Shown: piece by piece, positions 50,924 to 58,722 of the stretch | Numbering within the stretch: position 1 is the first letter of the stretch | How the letters are laid out: each line of letters opens with the position of its first letter | DNA from: Dermatophilaceae bacterium Sec6.4 | Lineage (GTDB): Bacteria > Actinomycetota > Actinomycetes > Actinomycetales > Dermatophilaceae | Direction of reading: 5' to 3' | Assembly: GCA_039636865.1 (NCBI GenBank) | Contig: CP144172.1 | Coordinates: forward strand, 558,001 to 622,000 | Length of the DNA stretch: 64,000 nucleotides | The notes under the pieces: model-generated | The model's database searches: none | Seen by the model: only the letters and a program-made list of their open reading frames with translations | Told to the model about the DNA's origin: nothing | Translations under genes and position numbers: made by a program

Positions 50924-51742
50924 TCAGTCTTCGAGCGCTTGCCGGGTGGCTGAAACTTTCGCGACGTCCGCCTGAGCGGTAGTTCGGTTGCGCTCCGCCT
51001 CGGCATATGATTTTTCCGCCTTCTGTAGGGCGGTACGCGCCTCGACGAGATGCTTTTCGGCCCTGTCACGGGCCTGACCGGCCGCCTCTGCCTGCTGCCC
51101 AGCCCGCTCGAGAGTGGCCTGCGCCCGTGCCAGCCGCGCAATCGTGGCCTTGCGGACAAGCTCGCGTTCGGCATCGAGCCGTCTGCCATCCGATGACTCG
51201 CCGTCAGTGGCGGTCACTGGACCACCCCGGATCAAGCGCAACGGCGTGGCAACGGCATCCGAGAGGTCGACTTCTCCGAAGCCGTTGTACCGCAACGCAG
51301 TGACGAGTGCCCCACCCGTCACTGCGGCCTGTGCGGCTGGGTCGGCGAGGGCCGCAGTGAAGGTATCGGTCACTTGCTCGCGGACGGCCGGACTCACGCG
51401 ATCGCCGGACCCGCATGCGGCGTCGGTGAGGTGGGTCAGTAGCGCGACCCGCTCGACGCTGAGCTCCTTCATCGCAGCGCCATCCAGCCGCGACTGCGCC
51501 GAGCGCAACCGTTCGCCCAGCTGCGCCAGGCCGGCCAGCTCCTGCGGCCACCCGCGGGCGAGCACATTGACGAGATACGCCGCTGCCGTGGGCTTACGCA
51601 GGGCGCGTACCTCGCGCACGAGATCACCGGCGCCGGCGGCTTTGGCATCGGCGGCCAGGGCTGCGCGGGTGCGGACAAACGCGGCGGGCTCAACGGCATA
51701 GAGGCGGTCGACGGCCTCGGCGAGGGTAGGAGCATCGACCAT
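50924..51742 (-). CDS. Conserved actinobacterial hypothetical protein with C-terminal coiled coil
   Basis: A 272-residue protein. N-terminal part LYAVEPAAFVRTRAALAADA and REVRALRKPTAAAYLVNVLA is a conserved pattern I have met in actinobacterial genomes without function. The C-terminal 100 residues (LERAGQQAEAAGQARDRAEK) form a long Ala/Glu/Arg-rich coiled coil. No signal peptide or catalytic motif. Start ATG 51742 lies 12 nt beyond a 62-bp palindrome; there is no good ribosome site between them. Confidence 0.75.
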   Translation of the reverse strand: MVDAPTLAEAVDRLYAVEPAAFVRTRAALAADAKAAGAGDLVREVRALRKPTAAAYLVNVLARGWPQELAGLAQLGERLRSAQSRLDGAAMKELSVERVALLTHLTDAACGSGDRVSPAVREQVTDTFTAALADPAAQAAVTGGALVTALRYNGFGEVDLSDAVATPLRLIRGGPVTATDGESSDGRRLDAERELVRKATIARLARAQATLERAGQQAEAAGQARDRAEKHLVEARTALQKAEKSYAEAERNRTTAQADVAKVSATRQALED

Positions 51743-51753
51743 CCGCTCAGTAT

Positions 51754-51815
51754 CTCGCCTTTTGGACATGCGCAACGGGGCACATGTGCCCCGCTGCGCA
51801 TGTCCAAAAGGCGAG
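51754..51815. repeat. 62-bp near-perfect palindrome between divergent genes
   Basis: The two 31-nt halves, 51754-51784 and 51785-51815, are complementary except for one pair (an A where G would be expected, around 51775). The centre is GGGGCACATGTGCCCC. It lies 11 nt from the leftward start and 30 nt from the rightward start. A CTTTTGG motif near its outer arm is shared with the palindrome at 58585-58642. Confidence 0.92.
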
Positions 51816-51845
51816 GGGCCGGGGCCGGCAAAGTAAGTTGGTGAT

Positions 51846-53513
51846 ATGGACGCTGACGTGATCGTTGTGGGTGCCGGACTGGCCGGTTTGGTGGCCGCCG
51901 GTGAGCTGGTCGCCGCCGGCAAACGGGTGGCTGTGGTGGAGCAGGAGAATGCTGCGAACCTCGGCGGTCAGGCGTGGTGGTCATTCGGCGGTCTCTTCCT
52001 GGTCGACACCCCCGAGCAGCGCCGGATGGGCATCCGCGACTCCGCCGACCTCGCATGGTCGGACTGGCAGGGCAGCGCGGCTTTCGATCGCCTCGACGAC
52101 GAGGACTCCTGGGGCGAAAAATGGGCGCGGGCCTACGTGGAATTCGCCGCTGGTGAGAAGCGTGCCTGGCTGAAGGACAAGGGAATGGGCTGGCTCGCCC
52201 TCGTGGGATGGGCCGAGCGCGGAGACGGTCGCGCCGACGGGCACGGCAACTCGGTGCCGCGTTTCCATATCACCTGGGGCACCGGCACCGGTGTGGTCAA
52301 ACCGTTCGTCGACGCGGCGCTGCAGGCCGCCGAAGCGGGCCGGTTGACCTTCTACCACCGGCACCGGGTGACCGGCCTGGTGACCGACGGCGGCGTGGTG
52401 ACGGGCGTACGCGGCGACGTACTGGCATCGGACGAAGCCCCGCGCGGTGCGCCGAGCAGCCGCGAAGTAGCGCGCGAATTCGAACTGACCGCGCAAGCGG
52501 TGATCGTCACCAGCGGCGGTATCGGCGGCAATCACGACATGGTGCGCGAATGGTGGCCGGAGCGTCTGGGCACCGCGCCGAAGCAGATGATGACCGGCGT
52601 GCCGGCATACGTCGACGGCGCGATGATCGCGGTGAGTGAAGCGGCGGGGGCGCGAACGGTCAACCGGGACCGGATGTGGCACTACACCGAGGGCATCGCC
52701 AACTACGCACCCGTGTGGCCGCAGCACGCGATCCGCATCCTGCCCGGCCCGTCGGCCATGTGGTTCGACGCGCTCGGGCGACGGTTGCCGATGCCGTGCT
52801 GGCCCGGTTTCGACACACTCTCCACGCTGCGTCACCTGCGCACGACGCCAGATCTGCAGCAGCACGACCACTCGTGGTTCATCGTGACGAAGAAGATCAT
52901 CGCCAAGGAGTTCGGGCTGTCCGGCTCGGAACAGAACCCCGACATCACCGATCGCGACCTACGTGCGCTCGCTTCCCGGGTGACGTCTGCGCCGCCTGCA
53001 CCGGTTCAGGCCTTTATCGACAAGGGGCCCGATTTCGTCGTTGCGGAAGGACTGCGTGAGCTGGTCGGCAAGATGAACCGACTCACCGACGAGCCGCTGC
53101 TGGAGCACGATCTCATCGAGCGTCAGCTGATCGCGCGCGACCGCGAGGTGGCGAACAAATACGCCAAGGACGCCCAGATCACGGCCATCCACGGGGCGCG
53201 TCGCTACAGGGGAGACCGGATCGCCCGCGTCGCGGCGCCGCACCGCATCCTGGACCCCGGCGCCGGTCCGCTGATCGGTGTCAAACTACACATCCTCACC
53301 CGTAAATCGCTCGGCGGGATCCAGACCGACCTGTCTTCGCGCGCCCTGAACGGCCGCGGCGAGCCGGTGCCGGGGTTGTACGCAGCGGGGGAGGCGGCCG
53401 GATTCGGCGGCGGCGGTGTGCATGGATACAACTCTCTGGAAGGAACCTTTCTCGGCGGCTGCATCTTCTCCGGACGGGCGGCCGGGCGGGCGGCAGCGGC
53501 GGCGGTGCAGTGA
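51846..53513 (+). CDS. FAD-binding dehydrogenase, KstD/fumarate-reductase-like
   Basis: A 555-residue flavoprotein. FAD loop is VIVVGAGLAGLVAAGELVAAG, GQAWWSFGGLFLVDTPEQ and GVHGYNSLEGTFLGGCIFSG are the flavin-contacting segments of the succinate-dehydrogenase/3-ketosteroid-dehydrogenase superfamily. No clear tyrosine pair of true delta1-dehydrogenases could be assigned, so steroid activity is not claimed. A group of such FAD-binding dehydrogenases is common in actinobacteria without known substrate. It sits next to the 62-bp palindrome. Confidence 0.88.
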   Translation: MDADVIVVGAGLAGLVAAGELVAAGKRVAVVEQENAANLGGQAWWSFGGLFLVDTPEQRRMGIRDSADLAWSDWQGSAAFDRLDDEDSWGEKWARAYVEFAAGEKRAWLKDKGMGWLALVGWAERGDGRADGHGNSVPRFHITWGTGTGVVKPFVDAALQAAEAGRLTFYHRHRVTGLVTDGGVVTGVRGDVLASDEAPRGAPSSREVAREFELTAQAVIVTSGGIGGNHDMVREWWPERLGTAPKQMMTGVPAYVDGAMIAVSEAAGARTVNRDRMWHYTEGIANYAPVWPQHAIRILPGPSAMWFDALGRRLPMPCWPGFDTLSTLRHLRTTPDLQQHDHSWFIVTKKIIAKEFGLSGSEQNPDITDRDLRALASRVTSAPPAPVQAFIDKGPDFVVAEGLRELVGKMNRLTDEPLLEHDLIERQLIARDREVANKYAKDAQITAIHGARRYRGDRIARVAAPHRILDPGAGPLIGVKLHILTRKSLGGIQTDLSSRALNGRGEPVPGLYAAGEAAGFGGGGVHGYNSLEGTFLGGCIFSGRAAGRAAAAAVQ

Positions 53514-53541
53514 GCACCCCGCCGCGTGACATGCTCCCGGT

Positions 53542-54795
53542 ATGACGTCCCGTTGGGGCCCGCCCAGGGCACGTGCCACGTCGGCTCCATCCCCATCGGG
53601 TGCGCCGCCGGCTGATACATCACCGACCGACCCGGAGCCGGTGGCCGGTAGGTCGACACCTGCCGATCTGGCTGACGACGTGATGCGCCAGGTCACCGAT
53701 CGTCCAGGTGAAGTGATGCAGGTGGCTAAACGCCCGATCGACGACGTCAGTTTCGGGGTGCAGGTCGCGGCATGGTGGTCGGTCTGCATCCTGCTGATCC
53801 TCGCCGCTGTTGCGGCCATCGGCGCCTTGCTGCTGCAGGTCTACCTCGTCACGGTCACCGTGACGATCGCGATCCTGCTCTGTGCCCTACTCGAACCGGC
53901 GGTCTCCCTGCTACGGCGTACCGGACTACCGCGTGCGATCGCCGCACTTCTGGTGTTCGTGCTGGGGATCGCTGCGATTTCCTTTCTGACCTGGTACGCG
54001 GTATCCCAGATCGCGGACGCCAAGGATGTGCTGATCGGGCAGGTACAGGACGCCGCCAACACCATTCGAAACTGGTTGGTCACGGGCCCGCTCAAAGTGG
54101 CGCCGCTGCAAGCCGACAAGTACACGACGAACCTTGGCAACACCCTTGCCTTCAACCAGGCGAACATCGTGTCCGGGGTTGCGGCTCAGGCCAGTAGCGC
54201 GATCGGCATCCTTTCCGGAACGGTGCTGTGCCTGTTCGCGACCCTCTTCATGCTGCTGGACAACGGCTCGATGTGGCGCTGGGTCGTGCGGCTCGCGCCG
54301 ACCCACACCAGGGACCATGTCGCGACCGTCGGGGTCGCCGCCTGGAGCACGCTGACGGCCTACATGCGCAGCCTGGTGCTGCTGGCCGGCATCAACGCGC
54401 TGGCCATGGTGCCCGTGCTGTGGTTGGCCGGGATGCCGCTGGTCGCAGCGCTGACCGTGCTGATCTTCCTCGGCTCGCTGGTGCCCCTGATCGGGGTCAT
54501 CCTGGCCGGGATCATCGTCTGCCTGATCGCGCTGGTCACGAAGGGGGCGCTCACCGCCATCGTCGTTGCCGTGCTGCTGGTGCTGATCGTGCAACTGTTC
54601 GGCAACCTCCTGAACCCGATCATCCTGGGCAAGGCCGTAGACCTGCATCCGCTGGCGATCCTGGTCACGGTCACCGCGGGCACGTTGATCGCAGGTGCGT
54701 TCGGTGCGTTCGTCGCAGTACCTCTGGTCGCAGTACTCAGCAACGGCATCAAAGCGATCCGACTCAGCCGGCTGCCCGAAGAGCTGGAAGGCTAG
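53542..54795 (+). CDS. AI-2E family (TqsA/PerM) membrane transporter
   Basis: A 417-residue membrane protein with about eight helices. The first spans lie near residues 77-110 (VCILLILAAVAAIGALLLQV), and the typical C-terminal run GTVLCLFATLFMLLDNG... GMPLVAALTVLIFLGSLVPLIGVILAG is diagnostic. HPLAILVTVTAGTLIAGAFGA ends the family signature. The N-terminal 60 residues are Pro/Ser-rich. Members export autoinducer-2-like compounds or act as sodium/proton antiporters. The NUDIX gene begins 2 nt after its stop. Confidence 0.9.
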   Translation: MTSRWGPPRARATSAPSPSGAPPADTSPTDPEPVAGRSTPADLADDVMRQVTDRPGEVMQVAKRPIDDVSFGVQVAAWWSVCILLILAAVAAIGALLLQVYLVTVTVTIAILLCALLEPAVSLLRRTGLPRAIAALLVFVLGIAAISFLTWYAVSQIADAKDVLIGQVQDAANTIRNWLVTGPLKVAPLQADKYTTNLGNTLAFNQANIVSGVAAQASSAIGILSGTVLCLFATLFMLLDNGSMWRWVVRLAPTHTRDHVATVGVAAWSTLTAYMRSLVLLAGINALAMVPVLWLAGMPLVAALTVLIFLGSLVPLIGVILAGIIVCLIALVTKGALTAIVVAVLLVLIVQLFGNLLNPIILGKAVDLHPLAILVTVTAGTLIAGAFGAFVAVPLVAVLSNGIKAIRLSRLPEELEG

Positions 54796-54797
54796 CG

Positions 54798-55304
54798 ATG
54801 TCGCACGCTCATCCCGGGCCTCTGAGACGTCTCGCCCTGCGGGTCTACCGGGTCGTGCCAGCAGGTCCGAGCCATCTGGTCACGCGGGTGGTCAAACCGT
54901 CGTACACGGTGGGCGCGATAGCGCTGATCGAGTGGGACGGGCGGGTGCTCGCACTGCGCCAGACCCACCGCATCGGGCTCTCTCTGCCGGGGGGCCTCGT
55001 CGACCGCGGCGAGCAGCCGCAGCAGGCGGTGGCCCGCGAGGTCCTCGAGGAGACCGGCCTCCGGGTCACCTCAGGAGACATCTTCGCGACGACCTTCGAC
55101 CCGCAGTTGCGGGTGGTCGACGTGATCTTCCGGGTGCGATGTGACCGGGAACCACAGGTGCGGGTCGCGAGCGAGGCAACGGGTTTCGAGTGGATCGACC
55201 CCACGAAGTGGCCCCCCGGGCAGGCCGACGAGTCGACGCAACGCATCCTGGACGGAATCGTGGCGGCACACGCGGAGCCAGAAACCGGCGCCCTGCTGAG
55301 TTGA
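54798..55304 (+). CDS. NUDIX hydrolase
   Basis: A 168-residue protein with a complete NUDIX box, GGLVDRGEQPQQAVAREVLE followed by ETGL (Gx5Ex7REVxEExGL), which binds magnesium and cleaves nucleoside-diphosphate derivatives. Substrate unassigned. An N-terminal tail of about 25 basic residues precedes the fold. Coupled to the AI-2E gene. Confidence 0.9.
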   Translation: MSHAHPGPLRRLALRVYRVVPAGPSHLVTRVVKPSYTVGAIALIEWDGRVLALRQTHRIGLSLPGGLVDRGEQPQQAVAREVLEETGLRVTSGDIFATTFDPQLRVVDVIFRVRCDREPQVRVASEATGFEWIDPTKWPPGQADESTQRILDGIVAAHAEPETGALLS

Positions 55305-55311
55305 TCCACGA

Positions 55312-55399
55312 GTTCCCCGACACTCGAGCTCCCCGACGGGCGAGTCGGCGGAAGTTTCCCGACCCCCGCCATGAAACCCGACTCTGGACCGGGGAGTTG
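55312..55399. repeat. Intergenic repeat block (reverse orientation) after NUDIX gene
   Basis: Read on the minus strand, this gap contains three degenerate modules of the GACTCGCCxGTCGxG... GTCGGGAAAC type, e.g. GGGGTCGGGAAAC and CCGACTCGCCCGTCGGG. It fills most of the 130-nt gap between NUDIX and the opposed quinone-oxidoreductase stop. Confidence 0.6.
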
Positions 55400-55433
55400 C
55401 ATGCCTGGCCCGCGGGTCTTCCCCGGGATGAGG

Positions 55434-56411
55434 TCAGGGGGTCAGCAGCACCTTGCCGATGTGACTCGATTCGTTCAGGATCCGGTGGGCATCGGCGGCC
55501 TGCGCCAGCGGTAGCCGCGCATGCACGATCGGCGCCACCCTGCCCGCCTCGATGAGCGGCCATACGTTTTCCCGGACGGCCGCCACGATGGCTGCCTTGT
55601 CGGCAAGATCACGCGATCGCAGCCCAGTCGCGGTGACCGATCCGCATTTGCTCAGCAACAGTCCCAGATTCAGCTCTCCAGTGACCCCACCGAGCATCCC
55701 GATCGTCACGAGGCGACCATGACGGGCGAGCGATTTCACGTTGCCTGGAAGGTATTTGCCACCGATGCCGTCGAGGATGACGTCAGCGCCATGTCCATCG
55801 GTGGCCGTGGCCAGCGCCTCGACGAAATCCTGCTCGCGATAGTTGATGAGGATGTCGGCACCGAGCTCGCGGCAACGGTCCAACTTGCCCTGCGAACCGG
55901 CAGTCGTCGCGACGCGCGCCCCGAGGGCATGGCCCAACTGGATCGCCATCGTGCCGATGCCGCTCGAGCCGCCATGCACCAGGAGGGTTTCGGCCTTCTG
56001 CAGGCCACCCACCATGAAGACGTTGGACCATACGGTGCAGGCAACCTCCGGCAGCGCGGCAGCATCGACCAGACTGACACCGTCGGGAACGGGTAGCAGT
56101 TGCGTGACTGGCACGACGACCTGCTCGGCATACCCCCCGCCGGTCAGCAGCGCGCATACCTCGTCGCCGACCTGCCAGCCGTGGGCCCCCGCGCCGAGCG
56201 CGGTGATCGTGCCACTGACCTCGAGACCGAGCAGCTCGGATGCCCCGGGCGGTGGCGGATACTTGCCCATCCGCTGCATGAGATCCGCGCGATTGACGCC
56301 TGCGGCCGCGACTCGCAACAGCACCTCACCGTCCCCGGGAGTGGGGTCCGGCACGTCGGCCAGGGTCATTGCATCTTCGTCGCCGAACTCGGGAAGGGTG
56401 ATTGCCTGCAT
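55434..56411 (-). CDS. NAD(P)H-dependent quinone oxidoreductase (zeta-crystallin/PIG3-like MDR)
   Basis: A 325-residue zinc-independent medium-chain reductase. AAGVNRADLMQRMGKYPPP is the family signature with the substrate tyrosine, LLVHGGSSGIGTMAIQLG is the NADPH loop, and LTGGGYAEQVVVP follows the catalytic domain. It reduces quinones or enones. Leftward; its stop faces the NUDIX gene. Confidence 0.92.
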   Translation of the reverse strand: MQAITLPEFGDEDAMTLADVPDPTPGDGEVLLRVAAAGVNRADLMQRMGKYPPPPGASELLGLEVSGTITALGAGAHGWQVGDEVCALLTGGGYAEQVVVPVTQLLPVPDGVSLVDAAALPEVACTVWSNVFMVGGLQKAETLLVHGGSSGIGTMAIQLGHALGARVATTAGSQGKLDRCRELGADILINYREQDFVEALATATDGHGADVILDGIGGKYLPGNVKSLARHGRLVTIGMLGGVTGELNLGLLLSKCGSVTATGLRSRDLADKAAIVAAVRENVWPLIEAGRVAPIVHARLPLAQAADAHRILNESSHIGKVLLTP

Positions 56412-56470
56412 GCCTCGACGCTAGCCGGTGGCCAGCGGCGTGCGTGGAGAGGTATCGGGGGAATCTGCGA

Positions 56471-56563
56471 CGACTTGCCGGTCGAGTGGCGGGTTGCCTG
56501 CCGAGTGTCGGACGTCCGCACGCGACTCGCTGGTCCAGTGGCGGGTTACTGGGGAGTGGCGGG
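56471..56563. repeat. Intergenic repeat block between qor-like gene and mobA-like gene
   Basis: Four plus-strand modules in tandem: CGACTTGCCGGTCGAGTGGC, CCGAGTGTCGGA, CGACTCGCTGGTCCAGTGGC and GGGGAGTGGCGGG. They match the 57753 and 44281 copies. It lies upstream of the leftward qor-like gene and downstream of the leftward mobA-like gene. Confidence 0.75.
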
Positions 56564-57103
56564 TCACGGGAGGTCGGCTGTCGTGTCGATGTCGTGGGCC
56601 TGCTGCCCGCTGACGTCGTGTGGTTCGTACCGCAGGTTCGTCAGCCAACTCATCAATGAGGCCCCAGCCGGGTCGGTCGGCAGCGCGCGACGTCCTGGTT
56701 CGGTGCGGGCGGCCAGCAGCAGGGGTTGTAGGCGGCCGTCCGGGGTACGCGCGGCGATGGCGTCGACCTCGTCCGGTTCGTCGTCGAGGCGGCCGGCAAG
56801 AATGAGCGGCATGTCGGACATATGCGGCATATCGGCCCCGAGCAGGACGAATGAGCGGGTCTCGACCAGCGCCAACCCGGCGGCGAGGCCCGCAAGCGGC
56901 CCGCCGTGCATCGGCTCCTCGCGCACCCAGACGACCTCCCGGGATGTTCGACGGGCGGGTCCGACTGCCACGATCGGCCAGCTGGCCGGGAGCGAATCGA
57001 GCACGTGATCCAACAGTGGGCGACCGTCGATGAGCGCTCGCGTCTTGTCGGACCCGAACCGTGACGAGCGGCCCCCGGTGAGCACAATCGCGGTGGCCGG
57101 CAT
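56564..57103 (-). CDS. MobA-like nucleotidyltransferase (molybdenum cofactor guanylyltransferase)
   Basis: A 179-residue NTP-transferase. The family start is MPATAIVLTGGRSSRFGSDK, the LTGGxSxRxGxDK loop that binds GTP; the rest includes VLLGADMPHMSDMPLIL with the metal-binding aspartate. It links GMP to molybdopterin, or is a related CTP:molybdopterin enzyme. Other molybdenum-cofactor genes are absent here. ATG 57103 is preferred over the much longer frame from 57364, which has a disordered N-terminus. Confidence 0.85.
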   Translation of the reverse strand: MPATAIVLTGGRSSRFGSDKTRALIDGRPLLDHVLDSLPASWPIVAVGPARRTSREVVWVREEPMHGGPLAGLAAGLALVETRSFVLLGADMPHMSDMPLILAGRLDDEPDEVDAIAARTPDGRLQPLLLAARTEPGRRALPTDPAGASLMSWLTNLRYEPHDVSGQQAHDIDTTADLP

Positions 57104-57362
57104 GGTGTCAGTCTGCCGCCCATGTCGCGGTCGCGGCGAATGTGTGGTGGTCGGTGCGGCTGGTCGCGAATCGTCTGGTGATGGCGCGGTGCGTCTCCGC
57201 GCAGATCTCCTTCTTCGACGGGCGGGCCTCCCCTCTGACACGCCGATCGGGCATGGTGCGTGCGTTCTGGGAGCGCAATCACCCGGGGTCACTGGGGCCT
57301 GATGACAACCCTGCTGGGTAGCGTCAACGCAAGAACCGTCGAAGCCCGCTGTGGAGGACACC

Positions 57363-57734
57363 ATGCCGAAGAACCCGCACTCTCTTTCTACTCACCCGAT
57401 CACTGTGGAGCCGTCAGGCGGGCGAGTTGTCGTGCGAGTCGGTGATGTCGTGGTCGCCGATACGCGCGACGCTCTGGTGTTGCGCGAGGCGTCGTACCCG
57501 GCCGCCTACTACCTACCCGCGGCGGCCGTCGATGCTGGCGTGCTGCGTTCGAGCGACACCACGACCTACTGCCCGTACAAGGGTGACGCCACCTACCGAA
57601 GTCTGCAGATCGGCGTTGCTGCTCCTCTGCAGGACGCTGCCTGGGTCTACGAGGACCCGAACGATGCGGTCATCTCGATCCGAGGCCACCTGGCGTTCTA
57701 TCCGGACAAGGTGTCGATCACCCTCGAGGACTGA
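57363..57734 (+). CDS. DUF427-domain protein
   Basis: A 123-residue single-domain protein. GGRVVVRVGDVVVADTRDAL and TTYCPYKGDATYRSLQIG match DUF427, with the conserved cysteine-proline-tyrosine-lysine-glycine motif, and AWVYEDPNDAVISIRGHLAF follows. ATG 57363 has GGAGG 6 nt upstream; a GTG at 57351 is also in frame. Function unknown. It is convergent with the IclR regulator gene. Confidence 0.85.
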   Translation: MPKNPHSLSTHPITVEPSGGRVVVRVGDVVVADTRDALVLREASYPAAYYLPAAAVDAGVLRSSDTTTYCPYKGDATYRSLQIGVAAPLQDAAWVYEDPNDAVISIRGHLAFYPDKVSITLED

Positions 57735-57752
57735 ACTCGGGGTTCTGTCGTC

Positions 57753-57780
57753 GCGACTCGCCGGTCGAGTGGCGGGAAAC
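57753..57780. repeat. Intergenic repeat module between convergent genes
   Basis: GCGACTCGCCGGTCGAGTGG followed by CGGGAAAC. This single copy lies 19 nt after the DUF427 stop and 14 nt before the IclR stop. It is the cleanest match to the module consensus. Confidence 0.75.
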
Positions 57781-57793
57781 CCCGTGTGGGTGC

Positions 57794-58567
57794 TCACAAC
57801 GTGGGGCGGTGGCCCAGGCGGTGGGAGAGCTCTGTCGCGGCAGTCCTCGTGCGGTCGATGATGTTCTGCACAGTCGTGGGGTCGGTTTCGCAGTGCGGGT
57901 ACGTCACGGCTATTCCTGCTTCCGGATGGCCGTTGTGGTCCAGGACTGCGGCGGCCACGGAGGCGAAACCAGCAGTCACCGAATCTTTTTCGCGGGCGTA
58001 ACCGCGCTGACGGACCTGCGCGAGCTCGGAACGCAGGGCCGTGAGTGAGGCCGGACCGCGGCCGTCGCGTTGCACGAATGCTGCGCGGTCGGGGTACAAC
58101 GCCCGAAGCTGACTGGCCGGCAGGGCCGCGAGCATTGCAAGACCCGAGGCAGTGAGTCCGGCTGGCAGCCGCACCCCGACGTCGGTGACCAGCGACGGGC
58201 GGCGCGGCGCGCGTTCCTCGATGACGTAGAGCACGTCGCGACCGTGCAACACGACCAGGTGTGCGTTGTGCGTGGTGGCGTCGACCAACCGGATCAAGGC
58301 GGTGCGGGCGATCCGCTGCAAGGGCGCCTGGCGGTTGTACGCCGACCCCAACTCGAACGCGGAAACGCCCAGGCCCCAGCGCTTCCGCTCACTCAGGTGG
58401 GTTACGAAACCGCGATCGCGCAGAGTGGCGAGCAGGTGATAGGTGCTTGATCGCGGGATGCCGACCTCGCGCCCGATTGTTGCTGCTGACACCGGTTCGG
58501 CGTGCCGTGCCATCGCTTGAAGGATGGCGAGCACATGACCTGCAGCGGGTGCGTTGTCGGTTGCCAT
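57794..58567 (-). CDS. IclR-family transcriptional regulator, probable hut regulator
   Basis: A 257-residue regulator. N-terminal winged helix (AATIGREVGIPRSSTYHLLA), C-terminal effector domain with RRPSLVTDVGVRLPAGLTAS, GLAMLAALP and a possible ligand pocket. It diverges from hutH with a 58-bp palindrome between, so it most likely controls histidine use, as IclR-type HutR does in corynebacteria. Whether it represses or activates, and which intermediate it senses, is not visible. GAGGAT lies 6-7 nt upstream of ATG 58567. Confidence 0.85.
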   Translation of the reverse strand: MATDNAPAAGHVLAILQAMARHAEPVSAATIGREVGIPRSSTYHLLATLRDRGFVTHLSERKRWGLGVSAFELGSAYNRQAPLQRIARTALIRLVDATTHNAHLVVLHGRDVLYVIEERAPRRPSLVTDVGVRLPAGLTASGLAMLAALPASQLRALYPDRAAFVQRDGRGPASLTALRSELAQVRQRGYAREKDSVTAGFASVAAAVLDHNGHPEAGIAVTYPHCETDPTTVQNIIDRTRTAATELSHRLGHRPTL

Positions 58568-58584
58568 CGCGGATCCTCGCGTCG

Positions 58585-58642
58585 GGTCGCATCTTTTGGT
58601 GAGGGTGCGGCAATTGCCGCACCCTCACCAAACAATGCGACC
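58585..58642. repeat. 58-bp palindrome in the iclR-hutH divergent promoter region
   Basis: Halves 58585-58613 and 58614-58642 are complementary apart from two adjacent pairs. The inner 38 bp (58595-58632; left arm TTTGGTGAGGGTGCGGCAA) are perfect around CAATTG. It is far longer than a usual dimeric operator, so it may be a cruciform or an RNA hairpin in the iclR 5' leader, or hold several operator half sites. Confidence 0.93.
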
Positions 58643-58722
58643 GGAACGCCATATCTCGTATCCGAGACAGTGTATGACCTGACGCACTGTCGCCGAGTCG
58701 TGCGGAGCGGTGCAATGAGTTG

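Noticed and set aside
51754..51815. 62-bp palindrome as an ordinary intrinsic terminator
   Set aside because: It lies between two start codons pointing away from each other, so no transcript of these genes ends there.
51846..53513. Firm call as 3-ketosteroid delta1-dehydrogenase
   Set aside because: Flavin segments fit the superfamily, but the catalytic tyrosines could not be placed and no steroid genes are near.
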